A stretch of DNA of 64,000 nucleotides from Thermoleophilia bacterium (GCA_041393415.1 JAWKKE010000002.1:124001-188000), one strand, 5' to 3'; shown: positions 8,485 to 16,189, counted from the first letter of the stretch. Notes: generated by a model not told the origin, from the letters alone. A program made the numbers and translations.

Positions 8485-9558
8485 ATGGATCTAGTTGACG
8501 TCCTCCTCGAGGTGCTCGAGCGCGACGCCAGCGACCTCCATCTCTCAGTGGGGTCGCCGCCGATCATCCGCATCCACGGCGCGCTGGAACGGCTCGACTA
8601 TCCGCGCCTGAGCGCAAACGACACGCGGGAGCTCATCTACAGCATCCTCTCCCAGGATCAACGTCAACGCCTGGAGAACGAGTGGGAGATCGACTTCTCG
8701 TACTCTGTCCCCGGTCGCGCGCGTTTCCGTGTCAACGCCTTCTTCCAGCGCAACAGTCTCGGTGCGGCCTTCCGCCTCATCCCGATCAGCATCAAGCGAC
8801 TCGAAGATCTCGGCCTTCCCAAGACACTCCACGACCTGACACGCAAGCCACGCGGGTTCATCGTCGTCACGGGGCCGACTGGTTCGGGCAAGTCGACGAC
8901 GCTCACAGCCATGATCGACGAGATCAATGAGACGCGCGAAGAGCACATCATGACGATCGAGGACCCCATCGAGTTCCTCCATCGCCACAAGAAGTGCATG
9001 GTCAACCAGCGTGAGGTGGGCGCGGACACCAAGGGCTTCAACCGCGCCCTCAAGAGTGTGCTGCGTCAAGATCCAGACATCATCCTCGTCGGCGAGATGC
9101 GCGATACCGAGACGATGTCCACCGCCCTCACGGCGGCAGAGACGGGCCACTTGGTGTTCGCCACGCTGCACACTCAGGACGCGCCGCAGACCATCGACCG
9201 CATCATCGACGTCTTCCCGCCGCATCAGCAGGAGCAGATCCGCGTTCAGCTCTCGACGACCCTCATGGGCGTCTGCACCCAGCAGCTACTCCCGACGCGC
9301 GACGGTCGCGGCCGTGTCGTCGCCTGCGAAGTCCTCATTCCGACGCCCGCGGTGCGCAACCTCATCCGCGAGGGCAAGACGCACCAGGTGTACTCCACGA
9401 TGCAGACCGGCTCCGCGTTCGGCATGCAGACCATGGACACCGCGCTCGCCGACCTCGTCCGGCGCGGCGTCATCTCACACGAGACGGCGACTCGGCGCTC
9501 CAGCGACCCTTCAGGCCTGGAGCGCCTCATCGGACAACCCATGGCAATGGGTGCGTAA
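8485..9558 (+). CDS. pilT: Twitching motility / pilus retraction ATPase
   Basis: Hexameric ATPase that depolymerises pili, driving twitching and DNA uptake. The 357 residues start with the PilT-type N-domain (LLEVLERDASDLHLSVGSPP). Then come Walker A GPTGSGKSTTL near 131, Walker B DPDIILVGEMRD, FATLHTQDAP and the retraction-specific AIRNLIRE variant AVRNLIREGK. There is no zinc finger, as expected for PilT rather than PilB. The AAGAAGGAA box fits ATG 8485 better than GTG 8479. It follows pilB by 22 bases and precedes pilC by 9. Confidence 0.96.
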   Translation: MDLVDVLLEVLERDASDLHLSVGSPPIIRIHGALERLDYPRLSANDTRELIYSILSQDQRQRLENEWEIDFSYSVPGRARFRVNAFFQRNSLGAAFRLIPISIKRLEDLGLPKTLHDLTRKPRGFIVVTGPTGSGKSTTLTAMIDEINETREEHIMTIEDPIEFLHRHKKCMVNQREVGADTKGFNRALKSVLRQDPDIILVGEMRDTETMSTALTAAETGHLVFATLHTQDAPQTIDRIIDVFPPHQQEQIRVQLSTTLMGVCTQQLLPTRDGRGRVVACEVLIPTPAVRNLIREGKTHQVYSTMQTGSAFGMQTMDTALADLVRRGVISHETATRRSSDPSGLERLIGQPMAMGA

Positions 9559-9567
9559 AGGGGAATC

Positions 9568-10779
9568 ATGGGCACCTTCACGTACAAAGCGCTCGACCCG
9601 CGCGGCGCTCCCGCGACCGGCGAGATCGACGGCGAGAGCAAGACCGCGGCAGCCGCCGCTCTGCGCAATCGCGGCCTCACCGTCGTCGACCTCAACGAGG
9701 TCAGGCAGGGCGTGGGCCAGATCGAGATCGGCGGGCGCATCAAGCCCAAGGATCTCACCGTCTTCTCGCGCCAGTTCGCCACGATGGTGAACTCCGGCCT
9801 CTCGATGCTCCGCTGCCTGTACGTCCTCGAAGAGCAGACCCAGAACAAGAAGCTCGCCAAGGTCATCGGCGAGGTGCGCGCCGACGTCGAGGCGGGCATC
9901 TCCTTGTCGGACTCGCTCGAGAAGCACCCGAAGGTGTTCAGCCGCCTCTACATCAGTATGGTCCGCGCCGGTGAGATCGGCGGTATCCTCGATACAGTCC
10001 TCAACCGCCTCGCGACACAGCTCGAGAAGGAAGACAGCATCCGTCGCGCCGTGAAGTCGGCAATGACCTACCCCGTTGTAATCGGCGTCTTCGCCATCAT
10101 CGTGCTGCTCGGCATGGTCGGCTTCCTTATCCCGATCTTCGCCGACATGTACAGGGACCTGGGCAACGCCCAGTTACCTTTGCTCACACGCCTTATGGTG
10201 AGCTTCTCGGACATCCTGCGCAGTTGGCGTATCCTGCCCATTGTTGCCGTGCTTGTGGCCGTGATTTACGGCCTTCTCAGACTCAAGAAGACTGAGCAGG
10301 GCACCATGGTCTGGGACAGGGCGAAGCTCCGCTTCCCGATGGGCGTCGGCGCGATCATCCGCAAGCTCGCCATCGCCCGCTTCTCGCGCACCCTGGGCAC
10401 CCTCATCTCGTCCGGCGTGCCGATCTTGCAGGCCATCGAGATCACCGGCCAAGCGGCCGGCAACGCCGTCATCGAGAAGGCCATGGGCGACGTTCAGCAG
10501 AGCGTCAAAGAGGGCAACTCCATCACCACGCCACTTCAGAGCGTGAGCGTCTTTCCGGCCATGGTGACGCAGATGATCGCGGTCGGCGAAGAGACCGGCT
10601 CGCTGGATGCCATGCTGGGCAAGATCGCCGACTTCTACGAAGACGAGGTCAACGCCAGCATCAAGTCGCTCACCTCGGTCATCGAGCCGATTCTAATGCT
10701 CTTCGTCGGCGCCATCGTCGGCGTCGTCGTCATCTCGATGTACCTGCCGATCTTCAACATGATGAACATCGTGCAGTGA
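9568..10779 (+). CDS. pilC: Type IV pilus inner-membrane platform protein PilC
   Basis: Polytopic membrane protein on which PilB and PilT act. The 403 residues show the N-terminal TFTYKALDPRGAPATGEIDG signature, the two T2SSF/PilC repeats (FSRQFATMVNSGLSMLRC and FSRTLGTLISSGVPILQA) and hydrophobic stretches near 170-195, 220-240 and at the C-terminus (SVIEPILMLFVGAIVGVVV). The C-terminal YLPIFNMMNIVQ is a typical family ending. Spacing to pilT indicates one operon. Its TGA overlaps a GTG that could start the sigma gene, though a better start lies 30 bases on. Confidence 0.96.
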   Translation: MGTFTYKALDPRGAPATGEIDGESKTAAAAALRNRGLTVVDLNEVRQGVGQIEIGGRIKPKDLTVFSRQFATMVNSGLSMLRCLYVLEEQTQNKKLAKVIGEVRADVEAGISLSDSLEKHPKVFSRLYISMVRAGEIGGILDTVLNRLATQLEKEDSIRRAVKSAMTYPVVIGVFAIIVLLGMVGFLIPIFADMYRDLGNAQLPLLTRLMVSFSDILRSWRILPIVAVLVAVIYGLLRLKKTEQGTMVWDRAKLRFPMGVGAIIRKLAIARFSRTLGTLISSGVPILQAIEITGQAAGNAVIEKAMGDVQQSVKEGNSITTPLQSVSVFPAMVTQMIAVGEETGSLDAMLGKIADFYEDEVNASIKSLTSVIEPILMLFVGAIVGVVVISMYLPIFNMMNIVQ

Positions 10780-10808
10780 GCTCGGTGCCCCACCAAGGGG
10801 GCGAGTCC

Positions 10809-11549
10809 ATGCAGAACGAGCGCCTCCTCGCCGACTACGCCGCGACGCGCTCGCCCATCGTGCTCGACGAACTGGTGCGCCGCAACCAGAAGCTGCTGCA
10901 TCACATCCTCAAGCGGTTCACCTACGCCAACGAACCGTACGAGGATCTGCTGCAGGTCGCCAATCTGGGTCTCATCAAGGCGGCGCAACGCTACGACACG
11001 GCGCGCGGCGTGCGTTTCTCAACCTATGCCACGGCGATCATCGACGGAGAGTTGCGTCATCACCTGCGCGACTCGCTGCTGCTGCGCCAACCGCGGTGGG
11101 TGAAGAAGATCTACGCGGCCATCCAGGCGAAGTCCAACGAGCTCATGCACACACTGGGTCGCCCGCCGGAGGTGCGTGAGATCGCCGCGGCGCTCAACAT
11201 CGATGAGGAAGGCATCCTGGAGGTCATGAACCTCTACGCGCGCATCGATCTACACAGCCAAAACGAGCCGTACAGCGGCGACGACCTCGATGCGATGGCC
11301 GACCGCCGCGCGGTGCGCTCCCAGCGTGCGGAGTCGTTCGCATTGCCCATCGAGGATCGCATCGTTCTCTACGACGCAATCGACAAGCTCTCAAGCTTTC
11401 AACGCCACATCGTCTACCTGCTGTTCTTCAAGCAGCTCACGCAGTCGGAGGTGGCGGAGGAGCTCGGGCTTACGCAGAAGAAGGTCTCGCGCGAGTCGAT
11501 CAAGGCGCTCACGCGTCTGCGCCAAGTGCTCGGGCACAAGCTCTTCTAG
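10809..11549 (+). CDS. Sigma-70 family factor inside the pilus cluster
   Basis: A 246-residue alternative sigma factor. Region 2 is clear (VRRNQKLLHHILKRF, DLLQVANLGLIKAAQRYD, FSTYATAIIDGELRHHLRDS), region 3 weaker (RPPEVREIAAALNIDEEGIL), and region 4 has a helix-turn-helix (LSSFQRHIVYLLFFKQLTQS, VAEELGLTQKKVSRESIKAL). It belongs with the SigB/SigF/WhiG group, not the ECF group, and lacks the diagnostic WhiG segment WVPRSVR. I prefer ATG 10809, 7 bases after AAGGGGG, over GTG 10776, which would overlap the pilC stop. It occupies the place between pilC and pilA where proteobacterial loci often carry the PilS/PilR pair, suggesting a role in pilus control. Its promoter target is unknown. Confidence 0.88.
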   Translation: MQNERLLADYAATRSPIVLDELVRRNQKLLHHILKRFTYANEPYEDLLQVANLGLIKAAQRYDTARGVRFSTYATAIIDGELRHHLRDSLLLRQPRWVKKIYAAIQAKSNELMHTLGRPPEVREIAAALNIDEEGILEVMNLYARIDLHSQNEPYSGDDLDAMADRRAVRSQRAESFALPIEDRIVLYDAIDKLSSFQRHIVYLLFFKQLTQSEVAEELGLTQKKVSRESIKALTRLRQVLGHKLF

Positions 11550-11612
11550 ACAGATGTTCTAGTCTACGCACGTCCGAGTGGGGCAGAGTAAGAACGAAAG
11601 CTGTGCTCACGG

Positions 11613-11640
11613 TAAAGTGCAAGCGCAGACTAGCCGACAA
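11613..11640 (+). promoter_or_regulatory. Sigma-28/WhiG-type promoter for the pilin genes
   Basis: TAAAG at 11613-11617, a 15-base spacer and GCCGACAA at 11633-11640 match the FliA/SigD/WhiG class (TAAA and GCCGATAA, 15-16 bases apart). The same two boxes with the same spacer recur before pilM at 19138. Transcription would begin near 11647 and give a leader of about 275 bases containing the c-di-GMP riboswitch. The likely sigma is the WhiG-type factor at 63357; the sigma at 10809 is an alternative. Confidence 0.75.
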
Positions 11641-11687
11641 TGAGCACGAAAGCTCAAGCAGTACAACGAGGAGGTTCTATCGGGACA

Positions 11688-11773
11688 GCAGCGATAAGGG
11701 CAAACCATCCGTGAGGGTGGGGCGCAAAGCTACAGGACTCAAGGAGTCGGCTGAGCTGCCGCTACAGGATCGA
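11688..11773 (+). promoter_or_regulatory. Cyclic-di-GMP-I (GEMM) riboswitch aptamer
   Basis: The core GGGCAAACC at 11698-11706 is followed by hairpin P2 (CCATCC 11705-11710, GNRA loop GTGA, GGGTGG 11715-11720), then GGCGCAAAGC at 11721-11730, hairpin P3 (GACTC 11736-11740 with GAGTC 11744-11748) and a 3' segment GAGCTGCCGCT. AGCG 11690-11693 can pair with CGCT 11760-11763 to close P1. This order of invariant blocks defines the GEMM-I aptamer, which binds c-di-GMP. It lies about 40 bases after the predicted transcription start and 150 bases before pilA. Confidence 0.88.
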
Positions 11774-11780
11774 TCATCTA

Positions 11781-11825
11781 AGCCTGTGGAGCCCGGTTCG
11801 ACTCGCGCGGCCCCGCAGGCTTTTT
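11781..11825 (+). terminator. Intrinsic terminator, expression platform of the riboswitch
   Basis: AGCCTGTGG at 11781-11789 pairs with CCGCAGGCT at 11813-11821 (one G-U). The stem extends by GCC/GGC, and a run of T (11821-11825) follows. An alternative helix is possible: CUACAGG at 11762-11768, part of the aptamer 3' side, can pair with CCUGUGG at 11783-11789. That would break both P1 and the terminator. The overlap predicts that ligand binding favours termination (an OFF switch), but this direction is inferred only from pairing. Confidence 0.85.
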
Positions 11826-11921
11826 GTATGGGGCTTCACGAAGAGAACAGTGTTATGCACACAAAGAGCTGGCTCTAAGTACATGGCTCAAGAGCTAGCG
11901 AGACTAGAGGAGTACCGCGAC

Positions 11922-12350
11922 ATGAAGCGTTTCACTCGTCAGGGGGGTTTCACCCTCATCGAGCTCCTGATCGTCATCATCATCATCGGCATCCTCGCCG
12001 CTATCGCGATCCCGATGTTCCTCAACCAGCGCGACAAGGCCAAGGACTCCGCCGTGAAGGAAGGTATCCACAGCATCCAGATCGGCATCCAGAGCTACGC
12101 CGTCGACCACACTGATACCTATCCCACGACGGTCGCTGACTCCAGCGAGCTCGTCGACGAGAACGAGAATCCGTACGTGGACAACTGGCCGATCAACCCC
12201 TGGACCGACTCTGAGATGGAGGATAGCACAGAGCAGGGCGACTACACCTACACTCAGACTGAGAACAACTTCTCCCTCACCGGCCATCTGGCCAACGATG
12301 GTTCGTTCTCCGTCGGCGAGGCCGTGGCCGACGAAGGCGCCGGAGAGTAA
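11922..12350 (+). CDS. pilA: Type IV pilin, probable major subunit PilA
   Basis: Prepilin of 142 residues: a short basic leader MKRFTRQGG cut before Phe, then FTLIELLIVIIIIGILAAIA with Glu at mature position 5. The mature chain is about 133 residues. The C-terminal half (YPTTVADSSELV, YVDNWPINPW, GDYTYTQTENNFSLTGHL) resembles the GspG/PilA-like fold in which that segment forms the variable face. ATG 11922 has GAGGAG 9 bases upstream; an in-frame ATG at 11883 would give an acidic, overly long leader and has no ribosome site. Expression is placed under the sigma-28-type promoter and c-di-GMP riboswitch in the 372-base leader region. Confidence 0.95.
   Translation: MKRFTRQGGFTLIELLIVIIIIGILAAIAIPMFLNQRDKAKDSAVKEGIHSIQIGIQSYAVDHTDTYPTTVADSSELVDENENPYVDNWPINPWTDSEMEDSTEQGDYTYTQTENNFSLTGHLANDGSFSVGEAVADEGAGE
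11946..12017 (+). repeat. Pilin N-terminal repeat, copy 1
   Basis: These 72 bases encode the conserved hydrophobic N-terminus of the first pilin and match 12583-12654 in the second pilin at all but 3 positions, each in the third base of a codon. The similarity falls off sharply on the 3' side, so the pair could act as a short recombination substrate. Confidence 0.85.
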
Positions 12351-12368
12351 GCACAACGCAGCATCTCC

Positions 12369-12398
12369 GCCGGGCGGCCCACATGTGGGCCGCCCGGC
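12369..12398 (+). terminator. Perfect 30-base palindrome between the two pilin genes
   Basis: GCCGGGCGGCCCA followed by CATG and its exact complement forms a 13-bp GC-rich hairpin 19 bases after the pilA stop. There is no T-run, so it may be a partial terminator or an mRNA-stabilising hairpin that raises pilA over the second pilin. A protein-binding site is a less likely alternative. Confidence 0.6.
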
Positions 12399-12546
12399 TC
12401 TCAGTCCCGCACCACTCAGTCAGTCGTTAGTGCGTCCGTCAGGACGCTCCTTGAAGCCCCGACTCTTTGCCCGAAACAGCGACAGCGCAGACGCAAGTCG
12501 TCCCGGCGAGGATCGAATCGCGATTCATGAGAAAGAGGTGAAAGCG

Positions 12547-12978
12547 GTGAACCAGATGCAGTCTCGGACCAGGCGACAGGGTGGTTTCACCCTCATCGAA
12601 CTCCTGATCGTCATCATCATCATCGGCATCCTCGCCGCTATCGCAATCCCCATGTATCTGCAGCAACGCGATCGTGCCAAGGATGCATCCACCAAGGGCG
12701 GAGCACACATCGTGGAAGTCGGAGTCGCAGCGTTCGCTGTTGACCATGCCGATCAATACCCTGCTGATGCGATGGTCAACTCAGGATCCCTCAAGGACGC
12801 CGGCGGCGAATTCTACATTGACCAGTGGCCCACCAACCCTTGGAGCAACGAGCCGATGACGAACGTAGCCGACGCGAATCCAGGCGACTACACCTACACT
12901 CTCGGAGGCACTCCTGAGGGCACCGACTTCACTCTAGTTGCTCACCTCAGTGACGACGGAGAGTTCGTCGTCCGCTAG
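12547..12978 (+). CDS. Second type IV pilin, PilA paralogue
   Basis: Prepilin of about 143 residues with leader MNQMQSRTRRQGG and mature FTLIELLIV, identical to the first pilin across the hydrophobic N-terminus. The C-terminal half is diverged but keeps the same layout: YPADAMVNSGSLKDAGG, YIDQWPTNPW, GDYTYTLGGTPEGTDFTLVAHL. GTG 12547 has AGAGGTG 6 bases upstream; ATG 12556 is an alternative. It lies 196 bases after pilA behind a strong palindrome, which suggests lower expression than pilA. It could be a second major pilin, a minor pilin or an alternate subunit. Confidence 0.92.
   Translation: MNQMQSRTRRQGGFTLIELLIVIIIIGILAAIAIPMYLQQRDRAKDASTKGGAHIVEVGVAAFAVDHADQYPADAMVNSGSLKDAGGEFYIDQWPTNPWSNEPMTNVADANPGDYTYTLGGTPEGTDFTLVAHLSDDGEFVVR
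12583..12654 (+). repeat. Pilin N-terminal repeat, copy 2
   Basis: Partner of 11946-12017, with 3 silent differences in 72 bases. It covers the codons from the Gly before the cleavage site through the conserved Pro-Met after the hydrophobic helix. Confidence 0.85.
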
Positions 12979-13053
12979 GTCACTGCTCGCCGGGCCAACT
13001 CCGCTCTGCGCAAGCAGGACTGAGCAGGGCATAGCGAGAATCAAGATCTCGTC

Positions 13054-13782
13054 ATGAGCACTCACTCCAGCGACACCCTGCTCAGGGTGAACGACCTCCA
13101 CAAGACCGTTCGTGTCGGGTTTCGCCGCCGGCCCGTCAAGGTTCTCAACGGTGTCAGTCTCGAGGTCGACGCCAACGATGTCTTCGGTCTCCTGGGACCT
13201 AATGGAGCGGGGAAGACGACCACCATCAAGACCGTCCTCGGGCTCATGCGGCCGAGCAGTGGTTCTGTTCAGCTCGGCGTCGACGGGCTCTCGCAGGTCG
13301 GCTATCTTCCTGAGAACCCGTACTTCTATACGTACCTCACCGGTCGCGAGTTCCTCACGTTCTGCGCGCAACTCTTCGGCCTGTCAGGAGCGGAACGCGC
13401 GGCGCGCGTGGAGCGCCTTCTCGACGAAGTGGGCCTGACGGACGCGGCGAACAAGCAGCTGCGCAAGTACTCAAAAGGCATGCTGCAACGCATCGGCATC
13501 GCTCAGGCGCTCGTCAACGACCCCGACCTCGTTCTGCTCGACGAACCGATGACCGGCCTCGATCCGGTGGGGAGAGTGGAGGTCAAGCACATCATCCAGC
13601 GCCTGCACGACGAGGGCAAGACGGTTCTCTTCAACTCGCACATCCTGGCCGACGTACACGAGCTTTGCACAAGAGTCGCCATCATGCGCGGCGGCCGCGT
13701 GGAGTGGCAGGGCACGGTTCCCGAGGCGCTCATCGAGGCGACGACGCTGGAAGAGTTCTTCATGGAAGTCGTGACGCGATGA
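13054..13782 (+). CDS. ABC transporter ATPase in the pilus cluster (PilH-like)
   Basis: A 242-residue ABC ATPase of the ABC-2 export type. Walker A is LLGPNGAGKTTT near residue 47, the signature KYSKGMLQR near 137, and Walker B DLVLLDEPMTGLDP follows, with the His loop FNSHIL. It pairs with the permease that starts in its stop codon (ATGA). The substrate is not evident. In Myxococcus the pilGHI genes between pilA and pilD encode an ABC transporter needed for pilus assembly; position and gene type here agree with that, but this is synteny, not proof. ATG 13054 lacks a strong ribosome site. Confidence 0.88.
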   Translation: MSTHSSDTLLRVNDLHKTVRVGFRRRPVKVLNGVSLEVDANDVFGLLGPNGAGKTTTIKTVLGLMRPSSGSVQLGVDGLSQVGYLPENPYFYTYLTGREFLTFCAQLFGLSGAERAARVERLLDEVGLTDAANKQLRKYSKGMLQRIGIAQALVNDPDLVLLDEPMTGLDPVGRVEVKHIIQRLHDEGKTVLFNSHILADVHELCTRVAIMRGGRVEWQGTVPEALIEATTLEEFFMEVVTR

Positions 13783-14543
13783 GGCAGGTGTATGCCATCG
13801 CCGTCAACACATTCAAGGAGACGATCCGCGATCGCGTGCTGGGCATTATCGTCGTCTTCGCTCTGATCATGATCGCCGGCGGTATCTGGCTGGGGAGCAT
13901 CAGCCTCGGCGAAGAGGGACGCATGATGAAGGACTTCGGTCTTGTAGCGGTGACCGTCTTCGGACTCATCGTGGCCGTCTTCGTGGCTGCCGGACTCGTG
14001 CACAAGGAGGTCGAGAAGCGCACGGTCTTCGTGCTCTTCTCCAAGCCGGTCAGTCGCGCCGCGTTCATCGTCGGCAAATTCATCGGGCTCTGCGCGACCA
14101 TGGCCATCGTCATGGCGGGCATGGCCATCTTTCTGTTCGGCCTCGTGTGGATCGTCGACGGTGAGCCGAGCTGGATGGTGTTGCTCGCCGTGCTCATGAT
14201 CTACGTGCAACTGCTGGCCGTGATCGCGGTAACGATCTTCTTCTCGACCCTCGGCTCCGCTATCCTCGCCAGCGTACTCGGCATCTGCGTCTTCGTCGCC
14301 GGTCAGCTCAGCCACAACGTGCTCGAACTCACGCGACTTGGCGAGAACGCGGCCACGCAGGCCGCATCCTGGATCGTCTTCATCATCATTCCGAACTTCT
14401 CGGCGATCGACGTGAAGGCCGGCGTCGTCGGCGAATCCACCCTCGCGTGGGGCCAGATCGGCCTCTGGACCGCATACGTGGCCGCCTACGTCGTGGTAGC
14501 TCTCGGTCTTGCGTCGCTCGTCTTCCAGCGCAAGGAGTTCTGA
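13779..14543 (+). CDS. ABC-2 type permease (PilI-like)
   Basis: A 254-residue integral membrane protein beginning MRQVYAIAVNTFKETIRDRV, the usual opening of ABC-2 permeases. Six hydrophobic segments can be read, including IIVVFALIMIAGGIWLG, VTVFGLIVAVFVAAG, FIGLCATMAIVMAGMAIFLF, VLLAVLMIYVQLLAVIAV and AYVAAYVVVALGLASLVF. ATG overlaps the ATPase stop, so the two are translationally coupled. VEKRTVFVLFSKPVSR is a soluble loop common in this family. It presumably forms the membrane half of the exporter with the preceding ATPase. Confidence 0.85.
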   Translation: MRQVYAIAVNTFKETIRDRVLGIIVVFALIMIAGGIWLGSISLGEEGRMMKDFGLVAVTVFGLIVAVFVAAGLVHKEVEKRTVFVLFSKPVSRAAFIVGKFIGLCATMAIVMAGMAIFLFGLVWIVDGEPSWMVLLAVLMIYVQLLAVIAVTIFFSTLGSAILASVLGICVFVAGQLSHNVLELTRLGENAATQAASWIVFIIIPNFSAIDVKAGVVGESTLAWGQIGLWTAYVAAYVVVALGLASLVFQRKEF

Positions 14544-14548
14544 TCCCC

Positions 14549-15292
14549 GTGCTCCGTCGCCTGACTTTGGTGCTGCTCGTGTTGGTGTGCGCCGCCGGTG
14601 TGATCGCGTTTCAAGCATCCCGTCCCAACGCCACCTCTGCCGCCGCCAACGTGTTCGTGCCCGATCCCAGCGTCTATCTCCAGTTCTCACCAAGTTTCCG
14701 CACCTCAATTGCCGACGCTTACTACCTAGGCATGGTGCAGTACTTTGGAGAACACATCGAGGGCGACCGCAAGCTCGACGCCTTGCCGCAGATGGTCGAT
14801 CTCGTGACGGCGCTGAGTCCCCACTTCACGCGCGCCTACCTGTTTGGCGCCTTCGCGCTCGTCGACGCCGGCCGCCCGGACTTGGGCTACGCGGTGCTGG
14901 AGCGCGGCTTCGAAGCGAACCCAAACGACTACCGCTTCCCCGCATACCTGGGATACTTCGCGCTCACCTTCGGCGATGAGAAGACGAAGGACGCCTTGGC
15001 GGCCTCGTGGTACGAGAAGGCCGCTGCAGTCCCCGGGCGCCCCGACTACATCCCGCGCCTCGCTGCCACACTCCTGGGAAAGGGCGGCGATCTTGAGAAG
15101 AGCGTCGTCCTCTGGGGGCAGGTGTATCTGGCCGGCAACGAGTACACCCGCCAGCGCGCCGTCGACGGTCTCGAACAGATCCTGCCGACCGACAAGGACA
15201 AACGCATGCAAGCGCTCGCGCCGCTCGCGCTGACCATGCCCGAGAACGACTTCAACGCGCTTATCGCCGATCTCTTCGCGGGGTACGAGTGA
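14549..15292 (+). CDS. Membrane-anchored TPR-like protein (possible PilG counterpart)
   Basis: A 247-residue protein with one N-terminal hydrophobic anchor (LTLVLLVLVCAAGVIAF) and an outward-facing helical-repeat domain. Segments such as AYLFGAFALVDAGRPDLGYA, FPAYLGYFALTF, WYEKAAAVPGRPDYI and GLEQILPTDKD look like degenerate TPR pairs. GTG 14549 has AAGGAG 11 bases upstream and lies 5 bases after the permease stop, so it belongs to the ABC unit. By position it could correspond to Myxococcus PilG, which also accompanies the ABC pair, but I cannot show homology from sequence alone. Confidence 0.65.
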   Translation: MLRRLTLVLLVLVCAAGVIAFQASRPNATSAAANVFVPDPSVYLQFSPSFRTSIADAYYLGMVQYFGEHIEGDRKLDALPQMVDLVTALSPHFTRAYLFGAFALVDAGRPDLGYAVLERGFEANPNDYRFPAYLGYFALTFGDEKTKDALAASWYEKAAAVPGRPDYIPRLAATLLGKGGDLEKSVVLWGQVYLAGNEYTRQRAVDGLEQILPTDKDKRMQALAPLALTMPENDFNALIADLFAGYE

Positions 15293-15332
15293 CGGCGCGG
15301 CAACTCCTAGACACCTCCACCCTGGTGATTGC

Positions 15333-16109
15333 GTGACCGCCCTGCTCGTTGTCATCGCCGTCGTCTACGGCCTGATCTTCGGCAGCTTCCTCAACGCTTG
15401 GGCGTGGCGCCTCGCTCACGGCGAGAAGATCACCGCCGGACGCTCGGCATGCCCCAAGTGTCACCATGCCATTCGCTCATACGACAACATCCCGGTCGTC
15501 AGTTGGCTGATTCTGCGCGGGCGGTGCCGTGATTGCGGCGCCCCGATCAGCTGGCGCTATCCGGTCGGCGAGCTCGTGACGGCGGTCCTCTTCGGTGCCG
15601 TCGCGATGGTCGATGGGCTCGATTGGATCCTGATACCGCACCTCATCTTCGTCTCGGTGCTCGTGCTCATCAGTCAGGTCGACATTGAGACGAAGACGAT
15701 CCCGGACGTCGTCATCCTGCCGGCCACGGCGATAGGCCTCGCGCTCATGATCCCGTTCGGCGATGGTCCCTGGTGGGAATGGCCTGTAGCCGGACTTGCC
15801 GCCGCGGCGGCACTCTTCCTCATCGGCGAGGTGTACTACCGCCTGCGCCATGTTGAAGGCATGGGCTTCGGTGATGTGAAGCTCGCGCTCTGCATGGGCG
15901 TCTACCTGGGCGCCGCCGTGATCCCGGCGCTGTTCATCGGATTCGTGGGCGGCGCGCTGATCGGCATCGGCATCCTTGCCCTGCGCAAGGCCGATGCCAA
16001 GACGGCGATTCCCTTCGGCCCGTTCCTGGCCGGAGGCGCCGTGATTGCCCTCCTCGTAGGGCAGACGCTCATAGATGCGTACCTGAGCCTCGCCTTCGGC
16101 GGTCGTTAG
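15333..16109 (+). CDS. pilD: Prepilin peptidase / N-methyltransferase
   Basis: Cuts the Gly-Phe bond of prepilins and methylates the new N-terminus. The 258 residues carry the zinc-binding pairs CPKCHHAI and CRDCGAPI in the N-terminal cytoplasmic loop, and the two catalytic aspartates in VDIETKTIPD and the GxGD motif GMGFGDVKL. Seven to eight membrane segments follow the usual plan (GSFLNAWAWRL opening, terminal AGGAVIALLVGQTLIDAYL). GTG 15333 is the only start near the conserved N-terminus. Its substrates here would be the two pilins and the downstream minor pilins. Confidence 0.95.
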   Translation: MTALLVVIAVVYGLIFGSFLNAWAWRLAHGEKITAGRSACPKCHHAIRSYDNIPVVSWLILRGRCRDCGAPISWRYPVGELVTAVLFGAVAMVDGLDWILIPHLIFVSVLVLISQVDIETKTIPDVVILPATAIGLALMIPFGDGPWWEWPVAGLAAAAALFLIGEVYYRLRHVEGMGFGDVKLALCMGVYLGAAVIPALFIGFVGGALIGIGILALRKADAKTAIPFGPFLAGGAVIALLVGQTLIDAYLSLAFGGR

Positions 16110-16189
16110 CTCACATCGTCATCGCGGCGGGCACTGCGTCACCCTCGCCGCGACACGGTCACGCCTCTAGTCTGTTCCTGTCTCCCCAA

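Noticed and set aside
11781..11825. tRNA-like T-loop (GGTTCGACTC) near the terminator
   Set aside because: No acceptor, D or anticodon arms can be formed around it; the segment is the loop of the terminator hairpin.
11603..11878. A 91-codon open frame in the gap before pilA
   Set aside because: It runs through the c-di-GMP aptamer and terminator, has no ribosome site, and its composition (Ser/Arg/Lys-rich) does not resemble neighbouring proteins. The RNA structures explain the sequence better.
11883..11922. Alternative upstream ATG for pilA
   Set aside because: It gives an acidic 22-residue leader unlike prepilin leaders and lacks a ribosome site. ATG 11922 gives a normal basic leader.
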